Of a stretch of DNA of 23,911 nucleotides, positions 19,380 to 23,911 are shown one piece after another; position 1 is the stretch's first letter, and each line of letters opens with the position of its first letter. Under the pieces are notes generated by a model. It did not search any database. It was not told the DNA's origin and saw nothing but the letters and a program-made list of their open reading frames with translations. The DNA is from Calocera cornea HHB12733 (lineage: Eukaryota; Basidiomycota; Dacrymycetes; Dacrymycetales; Dacrymycetaceae). The translations under genes and the position numbers were made by a program. Location: the NCBI GenBank assembly GCA_001632435.1, contig KV424172.1, forward strand, positions 1 to 23,911. Reading direction: 5' to 3'.

Positions 19380-21502
19380 ATGAACTACTGGGATGTTGTC
19401 GGCCCCCCCGGCGACCCGACGAGGACCACCATGACTGCGGCGCCAAACGCCGCCGAACCGACTTCAACTGCCCTTCGCGAGGATCGGATGGCACCCGCGC
19501 CTCGACACCATCTTGAATCGGAGCGATCGAGGCCGACCCAGTATCCCTTGGTGTTATCGCCTATCATGTCAGCATCCTCCGGCGATCTGATGACTCCCAC
19601 CGACGCACACTTCTCGCGGACGAACAGCCCCTACATGCACCAACCTTATACGCCCGAGCGCCGCATGTTTCAAGATCCGCCGACAGTCGAGCCCGCTAGT
19701 CCCCACACTTCCGCAGCATGGTACAGCAGGACCAACACCTATCCCAATCCCAACAACGTCGAGCATTCACATGCCGCCTATCATCCTACTCTCTTCAATA
19801 CTGGCGCATCCCAAGATCCGAGCGAATATGCAGACTCTATCGCGTTCGCTCCACGATACGATGAAGAAGACTACGACAGGCAGAGAGGACGGGAGGGGCA
19901 GATCGCCTTCGATGCGCGAGCAGACCACCAACTGGCGGCGAGGGGGAGGGCACCGAGCCCTGAGGAGAAGCGAGCCTATCTTCAAGAACTGGAAGGGGGG
20001 AACGGTGTGAGAAGGGTGAAGTCTTCGGGCAGCGAGGCCGACGTTGAGAATCTCTACGAACTCGTAACTGTCGCCGGACGGCAGGTGCCGCGCAGGCCAT
20101 GCGTATATGGATTGCCAATCGATGAGGAGTGCGTTCCTGTTTCACTTGCTGCTTACCCAGCGCGTACTGACAATGTCATTACTATAGGGAGAAGACCGTG
20201 AGTACGGGCACACGTTTCGGGTATCATATGCTGATGGACACATCGGCACCCAGAGGCTCGATATAGGACACCAGATGATCGTCATGGCACAGCCTGGCTT
20301 GTTCCTCGGCCCTGTGAGGGAAGTCCTCGATCCCTCTACCAGCAAGAAGCAGAAACGTATCCTGGACATTGGAACAGGTGCGTCTCACCATCCCCAACGG
20401 AATGCCCTGCCGATGACGAATCACTCGCGATTCTAGGCAATGGTTCTTGGGCGGTTGAGGTGGCGAACATGTACTTGGGGGCCCTCATCGATGTTGTCGA
20501 TCTAGTTCCCCTGAAGAGGCACGTCTTCATCCTGTATGGTACAGTGGGGCACGGCTGATCGGATGCTGGCAGAGAGTGGCCCGGCAACGTCACGTACGTT
20601 TGGCTCGGGTATCTGATTCTGAGGCGTTGATGCTGACAGATCGGATGATTTTCCACGCTAGCTTCTATAAGCAGGACGTGATTCGGGGGCTTCCCCGTTC
20701 CATGGAGAATGGCGTGTACGATCTTGTGCATGCGAGGAACATCCAATTGGGGGCATGTACCTGCCTGATCTTAATGGGACCTTCCGCAACTGACAATAAC
20801 ACAGATCCCTGATTATCCCGCACTCATCGATGAATGTGCCAGGGTGCTCAAGCGGGGAGGGCTCCTCAACTTGATCGAGGGCGTACGTCATGCATCAGTT
20901 CCTGACCATGTGATACCTCCTCACCGCGGTTCCGCAGGACTGGGATATCTTCGACTCAGATGGAAACCCGGTTACGCCCTACAAGAACCCGGGCTGGTTC
21001 AACTGGATACAGGCATGGAGAGACGCTGTGGCCAGGAGGAACATCGACCTGGACGCTCCCAAGAAGACGGAACAATGGCTCAAGGACTCGCCTTACTTTT
21101 CCGAAGTCAAAGCTGCTGCAAGATGGATGCCGATCGGACCATGGACAAATGGTATCTTCCCTCGATATAGTTCTGGCTTCGACTGAATCTGACTCAGCGG
21201 CAGATGCTGAGATGAACCGACTGGGCGAAATCGTTTGGGAGAACCTGAAGTATCTGATCCCTTCCATCCGCCCACTGCTCACGGATCACTATGGGGCCGA
21301 GTACGCGGACATGATCGTTCAGCATGCGTGGGCTGAGCTTGCGAGTCCCCACTCTCACGTCTTCATGCGCTGGCGGTTCTTCTGGGCTAAGAGGAACACT
21401 CGCCCCTACAATCAGGACGGGCCCATTAATAGGAAGCCGCGCAAGGGCAAGGCGCGTGAGAAGGCCGTCCCTGCGCAGGGCTCGGGACCTGCTACCTCCT
21501 AG
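19380..21502 (+). CDS. SAM-dependent methyltransferase with disordered N-terminus
   Basis: Eight exons: 19380-20132 (donor uncertain), 20188-20377, 20437-20518, 20573-20593, 20662-20752, 20805-20882, 20938-21151 and 21198-21502, about 577 aa. Residues 1 to about 215 are Ser/Pro/Thr-rich and disordered. The class I methyltransferase domain follows: LFLGPVREVLD, SAM motif I DIGTGNGSW (about 311-319), the acidic motif II end VVDLVPLKR, VYDLVHARNI, and the post-motif ARVLKRGGLLNLIEGDWD, as in fungal methyltransferases of the broad LaeA/TAM type. The basic tail (RKPRKGKAREK) could be a nuclear signal. Substrate unknown; no biosynthetic genes are adjacent. Introns 3 and 5 appear to start with GC (at 20519 and 20753), and exon 4 is only 21 nt. 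At the first intron the consensus GTGCGT donor at 20129 would break the frame; GTTCCT at 20133 keeps it. The last acceptor could also be 6 nt downstream. Confidence 0.82.
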
Positions 21503-21691
21503 CTCGTTCACGCATACGATACCCTCGGCCTATGCAATGTAACCGATCTAGAATGGACGGACGGGATGTCTCAGGTGCAAAGTAGGAATTGATGTTATGG
21601 CCTCGTCTCTTAGGCAATGTACATTTGTACTGGTATATACCTCTCATGGAACAAATTTACCCCCGGCTTTGTGCTTATACTTGCGACAAAC

Positions 21692-22144
21692 TCATCGTGT
21701 ATTGTCGTATGCCGGAGGTGGTTCTGTTGTCTGAGGGTGGGGTAAGGTTTGGATAGCAGACGTGGGTTGGTAAGTAGACACACCAGTGACGACCACCCTT
21801 CTTCCTGTTGCCTAGATGAATCCCCCGGCACAGCCTCTGTCGTCTTCTCTACGATAGCCGTTTGGGCAGCTTCAACTGCTTGTCGGTCCTTCCGTTTCCT
21901 CTTGCACTTGTCTCCCAACCAAGAGCAGCCGAGAATGCCACAGAAGAGCCATGTGAGCAGGACGGCGATACCGACCACCACTGCCACGCCAATACCAATT
22001 CCAACCCAATCACCGGTTGTTATATTATGACCATAGTAACGGGTTCTGGAGGGTAAGATGTTAACCTGGGCTGCAAATTGGTGCTCTGCATACTCACGTC
22101 GACGACGAGGATGAGCTTGAGGGTTTTGCCTTCGGTGGAGCCAT
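21692..22144 (-). CDS. Small single-pass membrane protein with PPPAYD tail (paralogue A)
   Basis: Three exons: 22144-22098, 22045-21784 and 21730-21692, with introns of 52 and 53 nt, giving 115 aa. Intron 1 is phase 2 and intron 2 phase 0. The short N-terminus (MAPPKAKP plus a run of seven Ser) has one possible N-glycosylation site at N22 (NIT). One hydrophobic helix spans about 28-55 (VGIGIGVAVVVGIAVLL...). A basic stop-transfer stretch (KCKRKRKDR) and a polar tail follow, ending TTEPPPAYDNTR, which contains a PPxY sequence of the kind bound by WW domains. The topology implies N-terminus outside, tail in the cytosol, without a cleaved signal peptide. It is convergent with the methyltransferase gene (190 bp apart) and a clear paralogue of the next gene. 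Function unknown. Confidence 0.7.
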
Positions 22145-22882
22145 GTTGAGACGACGTACCGGATTGTGCTGCGGTCAGGTAGCCAGCCCATAACAATGTC
22201 ATTAAATAGATCTGTACAGCACCACCAGGCAGATGGGTGTCGTTGGGGCCTGTAAGGTGCTATGATGCACGGGATAAACTGCAGAAGGTAGGAGAACCCT
22301 GATCAGGCGTCCCCATGGATGAGACACGTCATCGGCTACGTGGGGTGTCGACATTCAGCCGATCATGGATGCACGTCCATTCCTACTGCTTTGAGCGTCG
22401 AGTCGTAGAGTTAACCAACTCAACAACAGCAGTCAGAGGTCGTCAAGAGGTCGATGCCTGTGGATCTTGACTCCCGTATTCTTCCGAAGGGCGAGCAATG
22501 AGCATCCCTCGAACGAGCTTCATGTCGCGGCGCGAGGTCTTCGAGTACGTGCTTACAGGCACGTCCCGCAGGAAGCACATTTGTTTTTTAAAGACATTAG
22601 ACGGTATTCAGAGGAAAACATAGAGGTTTCGAGGGGAAGGCTTGGTGGATGGTCCGGAAGCCAGGACGCGTCCACCCGTGTCCAAGTCACGCGACGCGTC
22701 TTCAAGCACCCCTCCTTCGTATACAGTACATCAACCTCAGCGTACATAGCTGGCAGTGTGCTCTTCCCTGCATCTGTCATTCGTACTCCCTGCTCGTAGT
22801 TGCTCACCCCGACTTGTGTGCTGATGCACGCGTATTGGGAAGGGCGGTTACCGGTGGTGGTGCCCATCATTAAGCCGGTCCT
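22145..22882. other. Intergenic between the two membrane-protein paralogues
   Basis: About 740 bp. It should contain the promoter of paralogue A and the 3' end of paralogue B. A minus-strand frame from ATG 22870 to 22553 (105 codons) exists, but its composition and lack of domain or intron signals do not support a gene. No TATA box or other named motif was recognised. Confidence 0.35.
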
Positions 22883-23423
22883 TTATCCAGTCCCCAGCTA
22901 GGAGGCGGCCCGGCGGGCTGCCCCAACGAGGTCAATCCTCATTGTCTCCATCGTAGTTGAGTGACTCACCGGTGTGTACATCACCTGCTCAGGCTTCACC
23001 GTACCGTCCAGATTTTCAGCCTCCATTACAGCCCTCCTCGTTCTCGCCCTGCCACTCTTCTTGTGCTTTCTTCCCAGCAGCGAACAGCAGCCAATGCATC
23101 CACAGCAGCACAAGACGATAAGCACAATGACTGCGATGAGGATCACTGCGGCCCCGACCCCGATGCCAACCCAAGCGCCTGTGGTCAAATGATGAGAGGT
23201 AGAGTGGGCGTTGGTCGGGCCATTGGGGAGTCTGAGCCAAGGTCAGATGCTGGAAGCAACGAGCTCAAGCACGTATATACTTGGGGACTGGAGAAACTTT
23301 GACAGTGACGTATGACTTGACCGTGGAGGTGACTCGGACGATCGACGTAGCGCGGTGAATAGACGTCGGTGGACGAGTGGTGGTAGAGCGATGGGATGAC
23401 GGGGGGAAGGCAGCGAGCTTCAT
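22883..23423 (-). CDS. Small single-pass membrane protein with Cys-rich membrane end (paralogue B)
   Basis: Preferred model: exons 23423-23281, 23231-22970 and 22897-22883, giving 139 aa. Intron 1 (49 nt) is phase 2 and intron 2 (72 nt, donor GTGAGT) phase 0. If intron 2 is retained the protein instead runs to a stop at 22898 (158 aa). The 66-residue N-terminal part is Ser/Thr-rich and basic (TTTRPPTSIHRATS, VTSTVKSYVTVKV), probably extracellular. A TTGAWVGIGVG motif leads into one membrane helix at about 68-91 that ends in a Cys cluster (CCCGCIGCC, likely palmitoylated by inference). A basic stretch (RKHKKSGRARTRR) follows. The middle exon is exactly 262 nt, as in paralogue A, and the TTGxWVGIG...C...GC core and intron phases match, which shows tandem duplication. 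The start ATG at 23423 is the only one at the head of the frame. Function unknown. Confidence 0.7.
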
Positions 23424-23911
23424 TGTGTGAGAGTCTGAGAGAGCGGAGAGCACCGTGTCCGTACCGGGCGAGAGGGATCGGCTATTCTACTGCCTTATAT
23501 ATGTGCGGCCATCCCATATTTAGCCTGCGGCTAGAAGGCCATCATCGGAATTGCACGCATAGCCAAAGCGGGAATTTCTGAGAATGTGTCGTGATCACAA
23601 CAGCGAGTGGCTCGAGTCACCACACAGCCAGCCTAATTACATTCGTCCATTACATCCTATGCGACCCTCATTCGCGCGAGCACCTGTCGCTTTGACTGTA
23701 GCGGCGCACAACAAAGACGTCGCTGCTTTGCTCAAGTCGGCTTTAGAAGTGTTAGAGGTATGAGGCACGAATGAAGATGGGATTAGGCAGGCTGCACAAT
23801 TTTCGCTCTGCGTCGCGTCCCTAGCTTACATAAGCTGGAACTGTACAGTACCTAGCGAGGCGCGCGTCACGCGCCTCTCCTACTTTGCATGCCAACAAGA
23901 AGGACAACTGC
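23424..23911. other. Upstream region of paralogue B, no gene seen
   Basis: This holds the likely promoter of the minus-strand gene starting at 23423 (a TATATA-type word lies at 23496-23501, about 75 bp upstream). The remainder shows no coding frame of note. A hairpin-forming inverted repeat is at 23857-23877 (GAGGCGCG, 5-nt loop CGTCA, CGCGCCTC). Confidence 0.4.

Noticed and set aside
14213..21502. A secondary-metabolite cluster around the methyltransferase
   Set aside because: No polyketide synthase, peptide synthetase, terpene cyclase, P450 or transporter gene is present in the window. The nearest clear enzyme is a primary-metabolism gene.
22553..22870. A possible third small membrane-protein gene between the two paralogues
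   Set aside because: The frame has an ATG, but no hydrophobic helix, no TTGxWVGIG motif and no matching intron positions.

Overview
The window is nuclear DNA of a filamentous fungus, almost certainly a basidiomycete of the Agaricomycetes. The genes are split by many introns of about 46-73 nt with GT(A/G)-type donors and short branch-point/acceptor regions, the coding DNA is GC-rich, and the best-recognised gene is a GT4-type trehalose phosphorylase of the length usual for mushroom enzymes. No bacterial operons, CRISPR arrays, rRNA or tRNA genes were seen. All exon coordinates below were worked out by hand from reading frames and splice signals.

Layout. Positions 1-570 are unusually rich in the pentamer GGAAT/ATTCC. 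Positions 571-4100 hold repeats: two copies of a 1.25-kb non-autonomous, hAT-like DNA element (1272-2518 and 2621-3868). Each copy is flanked by its own perfect 8-bp target duplication, so they are two separate insertions about 95 bp apart in older sequence. Positions 4191-4690 hold a decayed, partly deleted copy of the first exon and promoter side of the gene that follows. That gene (5074-6331, minus strand) encodes a trypsin-fold serine protease with a His/Asp/Ser triad in the expected places.

From 6741 to 12181 the minus strand carries three weakly characterised transcription units: a Pro/Ser-rich multi-exon protein (6741-8434), a protein resembling the soluble part of fungal CorA-like proteins (8961-9995), and a Ser/Pro-rich disordered coding region (10205-12181) whose 5' half may be damaged. 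Positions 12182-14212 contain no convincing gene and end in the leader and promoter of the trehalose phosphorylase.

The trehalose phosphorylase gene (14213-16677, plus, six exons, 731 aa) resolves cleanly. A 2.7-kb stretch without a supported gene follows, ending in a pyrimidine-rich promoter/leader. Next is a SAM-dependent methyltransferase (19380-21502, plus, eight exons, about 577 aa) that appears to use two GC-AG introns and a 21-nt exon. The window closes with two minus-strand genes (21692-22144 and 22883-23423) for small single-pass membrane proteins. They are tandem paralogues with the same intron phases and middle exons of identical length (262 nt).

The genes do not form an obvious pathway or biosynthetic cluster. 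The trehalose phosphorylase is a housekeeping/stress carbon-metabolism gene. The rest are a mix of lineage-specific and repeat-derived loci with clear signs of local duplication.
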